From positions 3,021,501 through 3,085,500 of the forward strand of contig NZ_OW485601.1 in the NCBI RefSeq assembly GCF_937425535.1: 64,000 nt of DNA, read 5' to 3'. Position numbers and translations under genes: made by a program. Shown piece by piece: positions 6,344 through 16,574 of this stretch. Source of the DNA: Rhodovastum atsumiense (GTDB taxonomy: Bacteria; Pseudomonadota; Alphaproteobacteria; Acetobacterales; Acetobacteraceae). Each line of letters opens with the position of its first letter. The stretch's first letter is position 1. The notes beneath the pieces were generated by a model. That model was not told the origin of the DNA and made no database searches. It saw only the letters and a program-made list of their open reading frames with translations.

Positions 6344-9300
6344 CAGAGGCGGCCGCGTCGCCGCGCCGTCTGCGCCTGGCGACCATCCCCCCCGACGTGC
6401 CGTTCCTCGACGTGCTGGCCGCACGCTGGCTGGCCGAGCATGGCGGGGACGCGCTCGGGCGCGGGCTGATCCTGCTGCCGACCCGCCGCGCCGCCCGCGC
6501 GCTCGCCGAGGCGTTCCTGCGCGCGAGCGGCGGCCGGGCGCTGGTGCTGCCGCGCATCACCGCCTTCGGCGCGCTGGACGAGGCGCCGCTGACCATGACC
6601 GGCGCGCTCGACCTGTTGCCGGCGATCGACCCTCAGGAGCGGCTGGCGGCGCTGGCCGCGCTGGTGATGAAGCTGCCGCCGGAGCAGGGCGGGGCGGGCA
6701 GCGTCGACCGGGCGCTGATGCTGGCGCGCGAACTGGCGCGGCTGATGGACGAGGCCGAGCGGGCGGAGATCGACCTCGCCTCGGCGTTGCAGCAGGCAGC
6801 GGATGCGGCGCATGCCGAGCACTGGCAGGCGACGCTGCGCTTCCTGGAGATCGTCACCCGGCACTGGCCGGACTGGCTGGCCGCGCAGGGGGTGCTCAAC
6901 CCGGCCGCCCGCCAGGTCGCGCTGTTGCAGGCGCAGGCGGCGGAATGGGCGGCGCATCCGCCCGCCGAGCCGGTCTGGGCTGCCGGCACCACCGCCGGCA
7001 TTCCCGCGGTGGCGGCGCTGCTGCGCGTGGTCGCCGGGCTGCCGGACGGGCAGGTGGTGCTGCCCGGACTTGATCTCGATTTGCCGCAGGAGGCCTGGGA
7101 GGCGATCGGGGAGGCGCATCCGCAATGCGGCCTGCAGCGTCTGCTGGCCGGGCTCGGGGCGACCCGCGGCGATGTCGTGTCCTGGGACGGCGCGGCGGCG
7201 GCGCCGGCCGGCCGGGTCCGCACCCTGGCGCGGGCATTGCTGCCGGCCGCCGCCCTGCCGACATGGCGCGAGGCCGGCCCGGTCGCCACCACCGGCCTGT
7301 TCCGTCTGGAAGCGGCCGACGAGCAGGAGGAAGCGGCGGCGATCGCGCTGATCCTGCGCGACACGCTGGAGCGACGCGGCGCCCGCGCGGCGCTGGTCAC
7401 GCCCGACCGGCAGCTTGCCGGACGGGTGTCCTCGGAGCTGCTGCGCTGGGGCGTGGTCGCCGATGACAGTGCCGGCGAGGCACTGGCCGAGTCCCCGCCG
7501 GCGGTGTTCCTGCGCCTGCTGGCCGAGACGGTCACTTCCCGCTTCGCGCCGGTGCCCCTGCTCGGGCTGCTCAAGCATCCGCTCGCCGCGGCGGGGCTGG
7601 AGCCGGTCGCCTGCCGGATGGCGGCGCGCCTGCTGGAAGTGGAAGCGTTGCGCGGCCCCCGGCCCGCCGCCGGGCTGGGCGGGCTGCGGCAGCGCGCGCA
7701 GGCGGCGCCGGAGCCGGCGCGCGACCTGCTGGCGCGCCTGGAGACCTGCCTCGACCCGCTGCTGCGCGCCGCCACGGCGGCGGCGCTGCCCCCCGCCACC
7801 CTGCTCGCCGCCCTGATCGAAGCCGGCGAGGCGCTGGCGACCAGCGAGGCCCTGCCGGGGCCGGCGCGGCTCTGGGCGCACGAGGAAGGCGAGGCGCTGG
7901 CGGTGCTGCTGGCCGGTGCGCAGCCGGCGCTGGCGCATCTGCCGGATGCGCCGCCCACGGTGCTGCCCGGCCTGCTGGATGCGTTGCTGGAAGGCGCGGT
8001 GGTGCGCAGCCGTCGCGCCCTGCGTGGCCGCGAGGGCGCCGAGCATCCGCGTGTCTTCATCTGGGGCCTGCTGGAAGCCCGGCTGCAGACCGCCGAGGTG
8101 GTGGTGCTCGGCGGGCTGGTCGAGGGCGTCTGGCCGCCGGCCACCGATCCGGGGCCGTGGATGAGTCGGCCGATGCGCATCAAGGCGGGGCTGCCCGGCA
8201 CCGAGGAGGTGGTCGGGCTGGCCGCGCATGATTTCCTGATGGCCGCCTGTTCGGCGCCGACCGTGGTGCTGTCCTGCCCGCGCCGGCGTGACCGTGCCCC
8301 GGCGGTGCCGGCGCGCTGGCTCGCCCGGCTGGAAGCCTTCCTGGCCGGGCAGGGGCAGCGTCTTCCGTCGCATCCGGCCGCCGGCTGGGCGCGGCTGCTC
8401 GACCAGCCCGCCGGGCCGCCCGCGCCGGTGCGTCCGCCGGCGCCCTGTCCGCCGGTGCGGCTGCGCCCGCGCCGGCTGAGCGTCACCGAGATCGAGACCT
8501 GGCTCACCGATCCCTACGCCATCCACGCCAAGCACATCCTGAAGCTGAGGCCGCTCAAGCCGCTGGAGGAGGCGACCGACGCCGCCGATTACGGCGCCCT
8601 GGTGCACCGGGGCATGCAGATCTTCCTCGACGAGGTCGGCGCCGACTGGCCGGCGGATGCGCCGCAGCGTCTGGCGGCGGCGATGGACCGGGCGCTGGCC
8701 GAGGCCGGGCTGCGGCCGGCGCTGCAGGAATGGTGGCGGCCCAGGCTGGCGCGCATCGCCGTCTGGCTCGCCCCGCACGAGCGCGAGCGCCGCGTCGCCG
8801 GGCCGCAGTTGATCCGTGGCGAGGTCAAGGGCGAGTGGACCCTGGCGGTGCCGGGTGGCTTCACCCTGGTCGGCCGGGCCGACCGCATCGAGCGCCGGGC
8901 CGATGGACGACTCACGATCATCGACTACAAGACCGGGGCGCCCCCGTCCGACAAGGATGTCGAGGCGGGGTTCCGTCCGCAGTTGCCGCTGGAAGCGGCG
9001 ATGGCCGAGGCGGGTGCCTTCGGCCCGGAGCTGACCGGGACCGCTGCCGAGCTGGTCTACTGGCACCTGAGCGGCGGCTTCGTGCCGGCGGAGGAGCGCA
9101 GCATCCTCCGCGGTGATGCCACCCGCATCGCCGCGGCGGTGGCCACCGCGCGGGAGAAGCTGATGACCCTGGTGACGGCGTTCGACGACCCGAAGCGGCC
9201 CTATTTGTCGCAGCCGCATCCCGGTCGCGTGCCGCGCTTCTCCGATTACGCCCAGTTGGCGCGGGTCGCCGAGTGGGACCTGTCGGGAGGCGGGGAATGA
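6340..9300 (+). CDS. addB: Double-strand break repair protein AddB (alphaproteobacterial type)
   Basis: A 986-residue subunit of the AddAB helicase-nuclease that resects double-strand ends and loads RecA. The N-terminal two-thirds has a weak helicase-like fold without a clear Walker A, as is usual for AddB in this class. The C-terminus carries a PD-(D/E)xK nuclease: GRADRIE, then IIDYKTGAPPS at about residues 863-873. The GTG at 6340 overlaps the murU stop; the open frame upstream of it is antisense-free murU DNA. The stop TGA overlaps an ATG at 9297 that opens a short bridging frame to addA. Confidence 0.9.
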   Translation: MTEAAASPRRLRLATIPPDVPFLDVLAARWLAEHGGDALGRGLILLPTRRAARALAEAFLRASGGRALVLPRITAFGALDEAPLTMTGALDLLPAIDPQERLAALAALVMKLPPEQGGAGSVDRALMLARELARLMDEAERAEIDLASALQQAADAAHAEHWQATLRFLEIVTRHWPDWLAAQGVLNPAARQVALLQAQAAEWAAHPPAEPVWAAGTTAGIPAVAALLRVVAGLPDGQVVLPGLDLDLPQEAWEAIGEAHPQCGLQRLLAGLGATRGDVVSWDGAAAAPAGRVRTLARALLPAAALPTWREAGPVATTGLFRLEAADEQEEAAAIALILRDTLERRGARAALVTPDRQLAGRVSSELLRWGVVADDSAGEALAESPPAVFLRLLAETVTSRFAPVPLLGLLKHPLAAAGLEPVACRMAARLLEVEALRGPRPAAGLGGLRQRAQAAPEPARDLLARLETCLDPLLRAATAAALPPATLLAALIEAGEALATSEALPGPARLWAHEEGEALAVLLAGAQPALAHLPDAPPTVLPGLLDALLEGAVVRSRRALRGREGAEHPRVFIWGLLEARLQTAEVVVLGGLVEGVWPPATDPGPWMSRPMRIKAGLPGTEEVVGLAAHDFLMAACSAPTVVLSCPRRRDRAPAVPARWLARLEAFLAGQGQRLPSHPAAGWARLLDQPAGPPAPVRPPAPCPPVRLRPRRLSVTEIETWLTDPYAIHAKHILKLRPLKPLEEATDAADYGALVHRGMQIFLDEVGADWPADAPQRLAAAMDRALAEAGLRPALQEWWRPRLARIAVWLAPHERERRVAGPQLIRGEVKGEWTLAVPGGFTLVGRADRIERRADGRLTIIDYKTGAPPSDKDVEAGFRPQLPLEAAMAEAGAFGPELTGTAAELVYWHLSGGFVPAEERSILRGDATRIAAAVATAREKLMTLVTAFDDPKRPYLSQPHPGRVPRFSDYAQLARVAEWDLSGGGE

Positions 9301-9461
9301 TCGCGCCGCGCGGCACGGCAAACGTAGGGCGGATAAGCGCAGCGCCATCCGCCAACGCAAGGTGGCAACCTCGCGGGGCGTTGCAATGGCGGATGGCGCT
9401 ACGCTTATCCGCCCTACGTCCCCCGGGATCCCCTGCGCATGGCCGGGCAGCGCCCCGATGA
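9297..9461 (+). other. Possible 54-codon bridging ORF between addB and addA
   Basis: This frame starts with an ATG overlapping the addB stop (ATGA, 9297-9300). It runs through the REP-like palindrome and ends with a TGA overlapping the addA ATG (ATGA, 9458-9461). The peptide is Arg/Ala-rich and resembles no family I know; it is simply translated repeat DNA. Its value may be to keep ribosomes moving from addB to addA by termination-reinitiation. It could also be chance, because such palindromes are often open in several frames. Confidence 0.3.
9323..9418. repeat. REP-like palindromic element between addB and addA
   Basis: Two 32-bp arms (9323-9354 and 9387-9418) are reverse complements except for one base. 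Each arm contains GTAGGGCGGATAAGCG and the core GCGCCATCCGCCA. The loop is 32 bases. A related copy lies at 54258-54330. Such 'GTAGGGCGGATAAGCGCAGCG' units are dispersed extragenic palindromes in many proteobacteria and are often spread by REP-associated (RAYT) transposases; no such gene is in this window. Confidence 0.85.
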
Positions 9462-12400
9462 GCGCGCCGATCCTGGCCTTTCGCCCGCCATCAGGTGAAC
9501 CCCCCCGCGACCGTGCCGTCGCCAACCAGGGGCTCGCCTCGGACCCCGATGTTTCGGCCTTCGTCGCCGCCTCCGCCGGGTCCGGCAAGACCAAGCTGCT
9601 GACCGACCGCCTGTTGCGGCTGATGTTGCAGGGGGCCCCGCCGGCGCGCATCCAGTGCCTGACCTTCACCAAGGCGGCCGCCGCCGAAATGGCGGTGCGA
9701 TTGCAGCGCCGGCTGGGTGCCTGGGTCACCATGGACGACGCCACGCTGGGCGCGGAGCTGCAGGCGGTGTCGGTGCTGCCCACGGCGGAGCGTCTCGCCC
9801 AGGCCCGCTCCCTGTTCGCCGAGGTGCTGGACCTGCCCGGCGGCATGCGCATCGGCACCATCCACGCCTTCTGCCAGTCGCTGCTGCGGCGCTTCCCCAT
9901 CGAGGCGCAGCTATCCCCGCATTTCCGCCTGCTGGAGGACATCGACGCCGACGTTGCCTGGCGCGAGGCGCGGGAAGCCATGCTGGAAGGTGCCCAGGGC
10001 GAGGAGAGCCGTGCGGCGCTGGCGGCGCTGGCCGGGCTTGCCTCGGCCGAGCAGTTCGGCCGGCTGGTGCGCGACCTGCAGCAGGATCGTGAGCGGCTGG
10101 CCGCGCTGCTGGCGATGGAGGACGCGGCGGTGGCGGCGGCGCAGCGGCGTGTGCTGGCGGTCACCGGGGAAGAGGCGGAGGTGCTGGCCGCCGCCTGCGC
10201 CTGGGATGGCTCGGCCCTGCGCGCGGCGCTGGAGGTGGTGGCGAAGAAGGGCGCCGCGACCTGCGCCGAGAAGGCGGTGTTCCTGCTGGAATGGCTGTCC
10301 GGCCCGGAACAGGAGCGGGTCGGGCAATGGAGCGCCTGGCGGCTGGCCTTCCTGCTGGAGGATGGTTCGCCGCGCGGCCCCACCACGCTGGTCAACAAGA
10401 AGCTGGCCGAGCAGCGCCCCGATCTCGCCGAGGCGCTGCTGGCCGAGCAGCAGCGCGTGCTGGCGGTCGAGGATGCCTGCCGGGCGGCCCGTGCCGCCGC
10501 GGCCTCGGCGGCGCTGGTGCGGCTGGCCGGGCCGGTGGCGCAGCTCTATGCGGGGCGCAAGGAAGCCGGGGCGCAGCTCGACTACGACGACCTGATCGGC
10601 CGCACCGGGCGGCTGCTGGTCGATCCCGGCGCTGCCTGGGTGCTCTACAAGCTGGATGGCGGGCTCGATCATCTGTTGCTGGACGAGGTGCAGGACACCG
10701 CGCCGGCGCAATGGCAGATCGCCGGAAAGCTGACCGAGGAGTTCTTCGCCGGCGGCGGCGCGCGGGAGGACCAGCGGCGGACGGTGTTCGCGGTCGGCGA
10801 CCGCAAGCAGTCGATCTACTCCTTCCAGGGCGCCGACCCGGACGAGTTCGAGCGCTGGCGCGGCCTGCTGCGCGAGCGGGTGGAGGCGGTGGACCAGTCC
10901 TGGCGCGACGTGACGCTGGACGTGTCGTTCCGTTCCGTGGCGCCGGTGCTGGACCTGGTGGATGCGGTGTTCGCCGATCCGGATGCCGCCGAGGGCGTCA
11001 CCGAGGCCGGCGCGCTGCGGCATCTGCCCGACCGTGCCGGCCATGCCGGCCGGGTCGAGCTATGGCCGCTGACCCCGGAGCCGGAGGCGCCGCCCTCCGA
11101 GCCCTGGAGCGTGCCCGACCGCAACCTGGGCCAGACCAGCGCGCCGCAGCGCCTCGCGGTGGCGCTGGCCGACTGGATCGCGCGCGAGACCGCGGGCGAC
11201 ACCATGCTGGAAAGTCGCGGCCGGCCGTTGCGGGCGGGCGACGTGCTGGTGCTGGTGCGCCGGCGCAACGCCTTTGCCCGCGCGCTGGTGCGGGCGCTGA
11301 AGGCGCGCGACGTGCCGGTGGCCGGGCTCGACCGGCTGGTGCTGACCGAGCAGCCCGCCGTCGCCGACCTGCTGGCGCTGTGCGACGTGCTGCTGCTGCC
11401 CGAGGATGACCTGCAGCTCGCCGCCGTGCTGACCAGCCCGCTCGGCGGGCTCACCGACGACTCGATGATGGCGCTGGCGCTGCGGCGGCGCGGATCCCTG
11501 TGGGCGGCGCTGCGGGCGCGGGCGCATGAGCGGCCGGACTGGGCGCAGGCACACGACTTCATCACGGTGCTGCTGGGGCGCGTGGATTACGCCTCGCCGC
11601 ATGCGCTGCTGGTCGAGGCGCTGGGCCGGCTGGGCGGGCGGGCGAAGCTGTTCGCGCGGCTCGGCCCGGAGGCGGCCGAACCGGTGGATGAATTGCTGGC
11701 CGCCGCCCTGGCCTATGCGCGCTCGCACCCGCCGTCCTTGCAAGGCTTCCTGCACTGGCTGCGCCAGTCCGGCGCCGAGGTGAAGCGCGAGGCGGAAGGC
11801 GCCGGCGGGCTGGTGCGCATCATGACGGTGCACGGCGCCAAGGGGCTGCAGGCGCCGCTGGTCATCCTGCCCGACACCACCGCGTTGCCGCCCGAGGACG
11901 GGCCGCTGGTCTGGGCCGAGGACCCCGATGGCGGTCCCGACGTGCCGATCTGGTCGCCGCGCAAGGAACTGCGCTGCATCGCCTCCGACCAGTTGCGCGA
12001 GCGGGCGGCCCGGCGCCGGCGCGAGGAGCACAACAGGCTGCTCTACGTCGCGCTGACCCGCGCCGAGGACCGGCTGGTGGTGTGCGGCTGGCAACCCTAT
12101 CGCGAACCGCCCGAGGGCACCTGGCACCGGCTGGTGCGGCGGGGCTTCGAGCGGCTGGGGGTGACGGCCACGGCCTTCGACGCGGTGCCGGATCCCTGGG
12201 AAGGCGAAATGGTCGCGCATGGCTGCGCCCAGGCCCGCCCGCCCGAACGCGCCACGACGAAACAGGCCGACGCCCCGGTGGCGACGCTGCCCGCCTGGGC
12301 CGGCCACGCCCCCGGCTGGCTGCCGGGGCGGCTGCCGGACGAGCCGGCACCGCCGCAGCCTTTGGCGCCGAGCCGTCCGGAAGGCATCGAACTGGGCCCG

Positions 12401-12943
12401 GTGCCGGAAGCGGCCAGCCCACTCGCCGCCCGCGATCCCAGCGGCGCGCGCTTCCGCCGCGGCCAGGTGGCGCATGCCTTGTTGCAGCACCTGCCGACGC
12501 TGCCGCCCCCCATCCGGCACGCCGCCGCCCTGCGCTACCTGGCGCGGCCGGGACTCGGGGTGAACGATGCATCGACCCTGGCCGGGCAGGTGATGGCCGT
12601 GCTCGACCACCCCGACCTCGCGCCTTTGTTCGGACCGGAAGGCCGCGCCGAGGTGCCGCTGACGGGTATCATCGACGGCGTGGTGGTGGGCGGCCTGGTG
12701 GACCGGCTGGCGGTGCTGCCGGGCCGCGTGCTGGTCGCGGACTACAAGACGAATCGCCGGCCGCCATCCGGCGTCGAGGAGGTGCCGGTGATGTACCTGC
12801 GGCAGATGGCGGCCTACCGCGCCGTGCTGCGCGCGGCATTGCCGGGGCGGGAGGTGTCCTGCATCCTGGTGTGGACCACCGGGGTGCAGGTGATGATGCT
12901 TCCCGACGCGCTGCTGGACGGCCATGCTCCCGGCGCGGCTTGA
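9458..12943 (+). CDS. addA: Double-strand break repair helicase AddA (alphaproteobacterial type)
   Basis: A 1,161-residue UvrD/SF1A helicase fused to a RecB-like nuclease. Visible helicase motifs in order are [19 protein letters not shown] (Walker A, about residues 37-55), [41 protein letters not shown] (motif II), [18 protein letters not shown] (motif III), [16 protein letters not shown] (motif V) and [17 protein letters not shown] (motif VI). The C-terminal nuclease has [13 protein letters not shown]. With AddB it forms the RecBCD-like enzyme. The ATG at 9458 has only a weak ribosome site; upstream in-frame ATGs lie in the repeat element and are not favoured. trxA follows after 55 bp on the same strand. 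Confidence 0.93.
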   Translation: MSAPILAFRPPSGEPPRDRAVANQGLASDPDVSAFVAASAGSGKTKLLTDRLLRLMLQGAPPARIQCLTFTKAAAAEMAVRLQRRLGAWVTMDDATLGAELQAVSVLPTAERLAQARSLFAEVLDLPGGMRIGTIHAFCQSLLRRFPIEAQLSPHFRLLEDIDADVAWREAREAMLEGAQGEESRAALAALAGLASAEQFGRLVRDLQQDRERLAALLAMEDAAVAAAQRRVLAVTGEEAEVLAAACAWDGSALRAALEVVAKKGAATCAEKAVFLLEWLSGPEQERVGQWSAWRLAFLLEDGSPRGPTTLVNKKLAEQRPDLAEALLAEQQRVLAVEDACRAARAAAASAALVRLAGPVAQLYAGRKEAGAQLDYDDLIGRTGRLLVDPGAAWVLYKLDGGLDHLLLDEVQDTAPAQWQIAGKLTEEFFAGGGAREDQRRTVFAVGDRKQSIYSFQGADPDEFERWRGLLRERVEAVDQSWRDVTLDVSFRSVAPVLDLVDAVFADPDAAEGVTEAGALRHLPDRAGHAGRVELWPLTPEPEAPPSEPWSVPDRNLGQTSAPQRLAVALADWIARETAGDTMLESRGRPLRAGDVLVLVRRRNAFARALVRALKARDVPVAGLDRLVLTEQPAVADLLALCDVLLLPEDDLQLAAVLTSPLGGLTDDSMMALALRRRGSLWAALRARAHERPDWAQAHDFITVLLGRVDYASPHALLVEALGRLGGRAKLFARLGPEAAEPVDELLAAALAYARSHPPSLQGFLHWLRQSGAEVKREAEGAGGLVRIMTVHGAKGLQAPLVILPDTTALPPEDGPLVWAEDPDGGPDVPIWSPRKELRCIASDQLRERAARRRREEHNRLLYVALTRAEDRLVVCGWQPYREPPEGTWHRLVRRGFERLGVTATAFDAVPDPWEGEMVAHGCAQARPPERATTKQADAPVATLPAWAGHAPGWLPGRLPDEPAPPQPLAPSRPEGIELGPVPEAASPLAARDPSGARFRRGQVAHALLQHLPTLPPPIRHAAALRYLARPGLGVNDASTLAGQVMAVLDHPDLAPLFGPEGRAEVPLTGIIDGVVVGGLVDRLAVLPGRVLVADYKTNRRPPSGVEEVPVMYLRQMAAYRAVLRAALPGREVSCILVWTTGVQVMMLPDALLDGHAPGAA

Positions 12944-12998
12944 CCGGCGATTTCGGGTTCGTACATGGCGGCAGAAGCCAGGAAAGGGCAAATCCGGG

Positions 12999-13328
12999 AT
13001 GAGCGAAAACACCAAGGCCGTAACGGACGACAGCTTCTCGACCGAGGTGCTGGCGGCCAAGGAGGCCGTGCTGGTGGATTTCTGGGCTGAGTGGTGCGGA
13101 CCCTGCAAGGCGATCGCACCGGCCCTCGACGAGATCGCCAGCGAATACGCCGGGCGCCTGACCGTCGCCAAGGTCAATATCGATGACAATCCGATTACGC
13201 CGAATACCTACGCCGTTCGCGGCATCCCCACGCTGATCCTGTTCAAGGACGGCAAGCCGGTCAGCCAGAAGGTCGGCGCGGCACCGAAGAGCGCGCTGAA
13301 GCAGTGGGTCGAGACTTCGCTGGCGTAA
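12999..13328 (+). CDS. trxA: Thioredoxin 1
   Basis: A 109-residue thioredoxin that reduces protein disulfides in the cytoplasm, itself recharged by thioredoxin reductase. The active site WCGPC has its cysteines at residues 33 and 36, preceded by LVDFWAEW, and the cis-proline loop [12 protein letters not shown] follows. Length is typical. GGAAAGGG (12981-12988) precedes the ATG by 10 bases and supports the start. Placement after addA is common in Alphaproteobacteria. The gene is followed by a palindromic repeat that could end the tsaE-trxA transcript. Confidence 0.96.
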   Translation: MSENTKAVTDDSFSTEVLAAKEAVLVDFWAEWCGPCKAIAPALDEIASEYAGRLTVAKVNIDDNPITPNTYAVRGIPTLILFKDGKPVSQKVGAAPKSALKQWVETSLA

Positions 13329-13340
13329 GGGAAAAGGAAG

Positions 13341-13410
13341 GCCAGGGCTCTGCCCTGGACCCGGCAGGGGCCACAGGGCCCCTGCACCCCAGTCTCGCTG
13401 CGCGGCACAG
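13341..13410. repeat. Dispersed palindromic repeat downstream of trxA
   Basis: This unit contains two GC hairpins: CCAGGG/CCCTGG with a five-base loop (13342-13358), then CAGGGGCC/GGCCCCTG around ACAG. It ends in a TCTCGCTGCGCGGCACAG tail. The same mosaic occurs at 21012-21083, 39601-39757 and 60651-60880. All four lie at gene ends, and they are probably noncoding and may act as terminators. Confidence 0.75.
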
Positions 13411-13478
13411 CGCGGAATAACGTGTTGGCGGGCTATCGCTATCACGCTGCGCCATCGGCATCGGCGTGAGGGATAATT

Positions 13479-13498
13479 CCTCCGGAGCAAACCGGAGG
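13479..13498 (+). promoter_or_regulatory. Hairpin covering the ribosome-binding site of the ABC importer operon
   Basis: CCTCCGG (13479-13485) is a perfect complement of CCGGAGG (13492-13498), with loop AGCAAA. The right arm contains the GGAGG ribosome site of the solute-binding protein gene, whose ATG is at 13507. If the transcript starts upstream of 13479, this stem would hide the site. A GATAAT at 13472-13477 could be a -10 box; transcription from it would lose the left arm. Confidence 0.4.
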
Positions 13499-13506
13499 AA
13501 CGCAAC

Positions 13507-14775
13507 ATGGCCCGGACACACCGATGTCTCGGTGCCCTCGTTCTGCTGGCGACAGCCTGCGTCCTGCACGCCGAGGCGGCAACGGTCGTGCTCTCCTGCG
13601 GCAGCGTCGGCCAGGAACTGCAGATCTGCCAGGGCGGCGCGGCTGCCTGGAGGCGGGAGACCGGTCACGATGTCATCGTGGTGGCGTCCCCGGGTTCGGC
13701 CACCGAACGTCTGGCACTCTACCAACAGGTTCTCGCCGCCGGGTCGCCCGACATCGATGCCTACGCGATCGACGTCATCTGGCCCGGCCTGCTCGCCTCC
13801 CATTTCATCGATCTCGCCCGGCGCGTCGATCCGGCCGCCCTGGAGGCGCATTTCCCCGCCATCATCGCGGCCAGCACGGTGCGGGGCCGGCTGGTGGCGC
13901 TGCCGCTCTATACCGATGCCGCGTTGCTGTTCTATCGCGCCGACCTGCTGGACAAATACGGCCTGCGGCCGCCCGCCACCTGGGACGAACTGGCCGCGCA
14001 GGCGACGCAGGTGCTTGCCGCCGAGCGCGCCACCGGCAACCGCGACCTGCAGGGCTTCGTCTGGCAGGGCAAGGCCTATGAGGGGCTGACCGTCAACGCC
14101 CTGGAATGGATCGCTTCCTCCGGGGGCGGCACCATCGTCGAGGCGGACGGGACAATCACCATCGACAATCCCGGGGCGGTGCAGGCCGTGCAGCGCGCCG
14201 CCGCCTGGGTGGGCGGCATCAGCCCGACCGGCGTGCTCAACTATGCCGAGGAAGAGGCGCGGGGCGTCTTCCAGTCGGGCCGGGCGGTGTTCATGCGCAA
14301 CTGGCCCTATGCCTGGGCGCTGGCACAGGGCGAGGGCAGCCCGGTCAGGGGCAAGGTCGGCGTGGTGCCGCTGCCCACGGACGGGGCGGCGAACCGGCCC
14401 CGGGCGGTGCTCGGCGGCTGGCAACTCGCGGTGTCGAAATACTCCCGGAACCAGGAGGCCGCGATCGCCCTGGTGACATTCCTGACAGGGGCCGCGGAGC
14501 AGAAACGCCACGCCGTTGCCTATGGCTACCAGCCCACGATTCCGGCGCTCTATCGCGATCCGGAGGTGCTGCGGGCGCTGCCTTTCCAGGTCGAGGGCGT
14601 GTTCGACACCGCGGTGGCGCGCCCGTCGCGCGCGACGGGCGCCCTTTACAACCAGGCATCGAGCCAGTTCTTCAACGCGGTGCATGCCGTGCTGGAGGGA
14701 CATGGCAGCGCGCAGGAGCGGCTGGCGGCGCTGGCGCGTCAGCTCGAGCGGCTCAGCCGCGGCGGGCGCTGGTGA
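13507..14775 (+). CDS. ABC sugar transporter, periplasmic solute-binding protein
   Basis: A 422-residue periplasmic binding protein of the carbohydrate CUT1 (MalE/UgpB/ThuE-like) type. It has a signal peptide of about 24 residues (hydrophobic ALVLLATACVL, probable cleavage after HAEA). Typical elements are PLYTDAALLFYRADLLDKYGLRPP, then TWDEL, GVFQSGRAVFMRNWPYAW and VLGGWQLAVSKYSRNQEAA, the closing lobe of sugar-binding proteins. A strong GGAGG ribosome site precedes the ATG but lies in a predicted hairpin. The stop overlaps the first permease start (GTGA). The ligand is unknown; trehalose/maltose-like disaccharides are plausible. Confidence 0.88.
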   Translation: MARTHRCLGALVLLATACVLHAEAATVVLSCGSVGQELQICQGGAAAWRRETGHDVIVVASPGSATERLALYQQVLAAGSPDIDAYAIDVIWPGLLASHFIDLARRVDPAALEAHFPAIIAASTVRGRLVALPLYTDAALLFYRADLLDKYGLRPPATWDELAAQATQVLAAERATGNRDLQGFVWQGKAYEGLTVNALEWIASSGGGTIVEADGTITIDNPGAVQAVQRAAAWVGGISPTGVLNYAEEEARGVFQSGRAVFMRNWPYAWALAQGEGSPVRGKVGVVPLPTDGAANRPRAVLGGWQLAVSKYSRNQEAAIALVTFLTGAAEQKRHAVAYGYQPTIPALYRDPEVLRALPFQVEGVFDTAVARPSRATGALYNQASSQFFNAVHAVLEGHGSAQERLAALARQLERLSRGGRW

Positions 14776-15722
14776 GCGGCGGCCTGTCGCGGTTGAGGCG
14801 AATTCCGGTCCTGCACGCGGCACCCGCGCCGGCCAGGCGCGGCGGGCTGCAGGCGGAGAACCGGCGGGCGGCGCGCCGCTTCCTGGCCCCGGCCGGTTTC
14901 GTGCTGCTGCTGGTGGCGGGCTGGCCACTGCTGCGCACCGTCTGGCTCGGCTTCACCGATGCCCGGCTGGTGTCGGATCAGCCGCCGCATTTCGTCGGAT
15001 TCGAGAATTACGCAGGGTTGTTCGCCGATCCGGGCTGGTGGCGCGCGGTCGGCAACACGCTGATCTTCGCGCTGGTGTCGGTCGCCATCGAAACGGTGCT
15101 GGGCCTGGTCATTGCGCTGGTGATGAATGCCCGCATGCCGGGGCGCGGGCTGGTCCGCGCCGCCGTGCTGGTGCCATGGGCGATCCCCACCATCGTTTCC
15201 GCCCAGCTCTGGAACTGGATGTTCAACGACATCTACGGCGTCATCAACAAGGTGTTGCTCGACCTGCGGCTGATCGGCGCACCCCTGGCCTGGACCGCGG
15301 ATCCGCATCTCGTGCTCGGGGCGATGATCCTGGTCGATGTCTGGAAGACCACGCCCTTCGTGGCGCTGCTGCTGCTGGCCGGGCTGCAGCTCGTTCCGGA
15401 GGAATGCTACGAGGCGGCGGCGATCGACGGGGCCGGGCCGGTGCAGACCTTCCGGCTGATCACCCTGCCGCTGCTCCGCCCGGCGCTGGCGGTGGCGGTG
15501 ATCTTCCGCCTGCTCGACGCCATGCGCGTCTTCGACATCATCTACGTCCTCACCGGCAACAACGAGAACACCATGTCGATGTCGATGTTCGCCCGGCAGC
15601 GCCTGGTGGATTTCCAGGACGTCGGCGCCGGCTCGGCCGCGGCGACCTGCCTGTTCCTGATCATCATCCTGCTGACCGCGCTTTACATCGTGGTCGGCCG
15701 GGTGCGCTTCGACGAGGACTGA
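14772..15722 (+). CDS. ABC sugar transporter permease (MalF/UgpA type)
   Basis: A 316-residue inner-membrane permease with about six membrane segments; the first is [18 protein letters not shown]. The cytoplasmic coupling loop carries the EAA motif [28 protein letters not shown] in degenerate form (conserved E-A-A-x3-G-A-x8-I-x-L-P). The GTG at 14772 overlaps the binding-protein stop, giving translational coupling. It forms the channel with the second permease. No transporter ATPase is encoded next to the operon, so a shared or distant ATPase must energise it. Confidence 0.88.
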   Translation: MSGGLSRLRRIPVLHAAPAPARRGGLQAENRRAARRFLAPAGFVLLLVAGWPLLRTVWLGFTDARLVSDQPPHFVGFENYAGLFADPGWWRAVGNTLIFALVSVAIETVLGLVIALVMNARMPGRGLVRAAVLVPWAIPTIVSAQLWNWMFNDIYGVINKVLLDLRLIGAPLAWTADPHLVLGAMILVDVWKTTPFVALLLLAGLQLVPEECYEAAAIDGAGPVQTFRLITLPLLRPALAVAVIFRLLDAMRVFDIIYVLTGNNENTMSMSMFARQRLVDFQDVGAGSAAATCLFLIIILLTALYIVVGRVRFDED

Positions 15723-15723
15723 G

Positions 15724-16560
15724 ATGGCGTATCGCCGGCGCTCCCGGCTGCGTGGCATCGGCTTCGCCCTGCTGCTCGCGGCGATCGTTCTCTACGCGGT
15801 GTTCCCGTTCTACTGGGCGGTGGTCTCTTCGTTGAAGGCCGGCTCCGACCTGTTCCGCGCCGATCTGCTGCCGTTGCACCCGGCCTGGGGCAACTACCTC
15901 GCCATCTTCCGCGAGCAGCCCTTCGGCCGGAACATCGTCAATTCGGTGGTGGTGGCGTTGTCGGTGGTGATGCTGTCGCTGGCGCTTTCGCTCGGCGCCG
16001 CCTTCGCGCTGGCGCGGGTGCGCTTCCGTGGCCGCGGCGTGCTGCTGCTGATCGTGCTGGGCGTGTCGATGTTTCCCAGCATCGCCGTGCTGGCGGGCAT
16101 GTTCGAGCTGCTGCGGGCCTTCGGCCTGTACAACACCCTGGCCGGGCTGGTGTTCAGCTACATGCTGTTCACCCTGCCTTTCACCATCTGGGTGCTGACC
16201 ACCTTCATGCGCGAGGTGCCGCGTGAACTGGAGGAAGCGGCGGTGATCGACGGCGCCACGCCGTTGCAGGTACTGCTGCGCGTGTTCCTGCCGGTGCTGG
16301 CGCCGGCCCTGGTCACCACCGGGCTGCTGGCCTTCATCACCGCCTGGAACGAATTCCTGTTCGCCCTGACCTTCACCCTCGACCGCGCCCGCACCGTTCC
16401 GGTCGCGATCGCGCAGATGACCGGCGCCAGCCAGTACGAGCTGCCCTGGGGCAACATCATGGCGGCCTCGGTGCTGGTCACCGTGCCGCTGATCGTGCTG
16501 GTGCTGGTGTTCCAGCGCCGCATCGTCGCTGGCCTGACCGCCGGCGCGGTCAAGGGATGA
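15724..16560 (+). CDS. ABC sugar transporter permease (MalG/UgpE type)
   Basis: A 278-residue inner-membrane permease starting one base after the stop of the first permease. Membrane segments begin [20 protein letters not shown], and the C-terminal coupling loop has [20 protein letters not shown], a clear EAA motif. [15 protein letters not shown] near the end is typical of MalG-type permeases. It is the last gene of the three-gene operon; the convergent folC stop is 14 bp away, leaving no room for an ATPase gene. Confidence 0.9.
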   Translation: MAYRRRSRLRGIGFALLLAAIVLYAVFPFYWAVVSSLKAGSDLFRADLLPLHPAWGNYLAIFREQPFGRNIVNSVVVALSVVMLSLALSLGAAFALARVRFRGRGVLLLIVLGVSMFPSIAVLAGMFELLRAFGLYNTLAGLVFSYMLFTLPFTIWVLTTFMREVPRELEEAAVIDGATPLQVLLRVFLPVLAPALVTTGLLAFITAWNEFLFALTFTLDRARTVPVAIAQMTGASQYELPWGNIMAASVLVTVPLIVLVLVFQRRIVAGLTAGAVKG

Positions 16561-16574
16561 GGGGAAGGGCCGCG

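Noticed and set aside
6313-10398. Very long minus-strand open frame opposite addB and addA (1,361 codons)
   Set aside because: It is antisense to two unmistakable genes, its product is low-complexity Arg/Gln/Pro/Gly, and long shadows are expected at this GC content.
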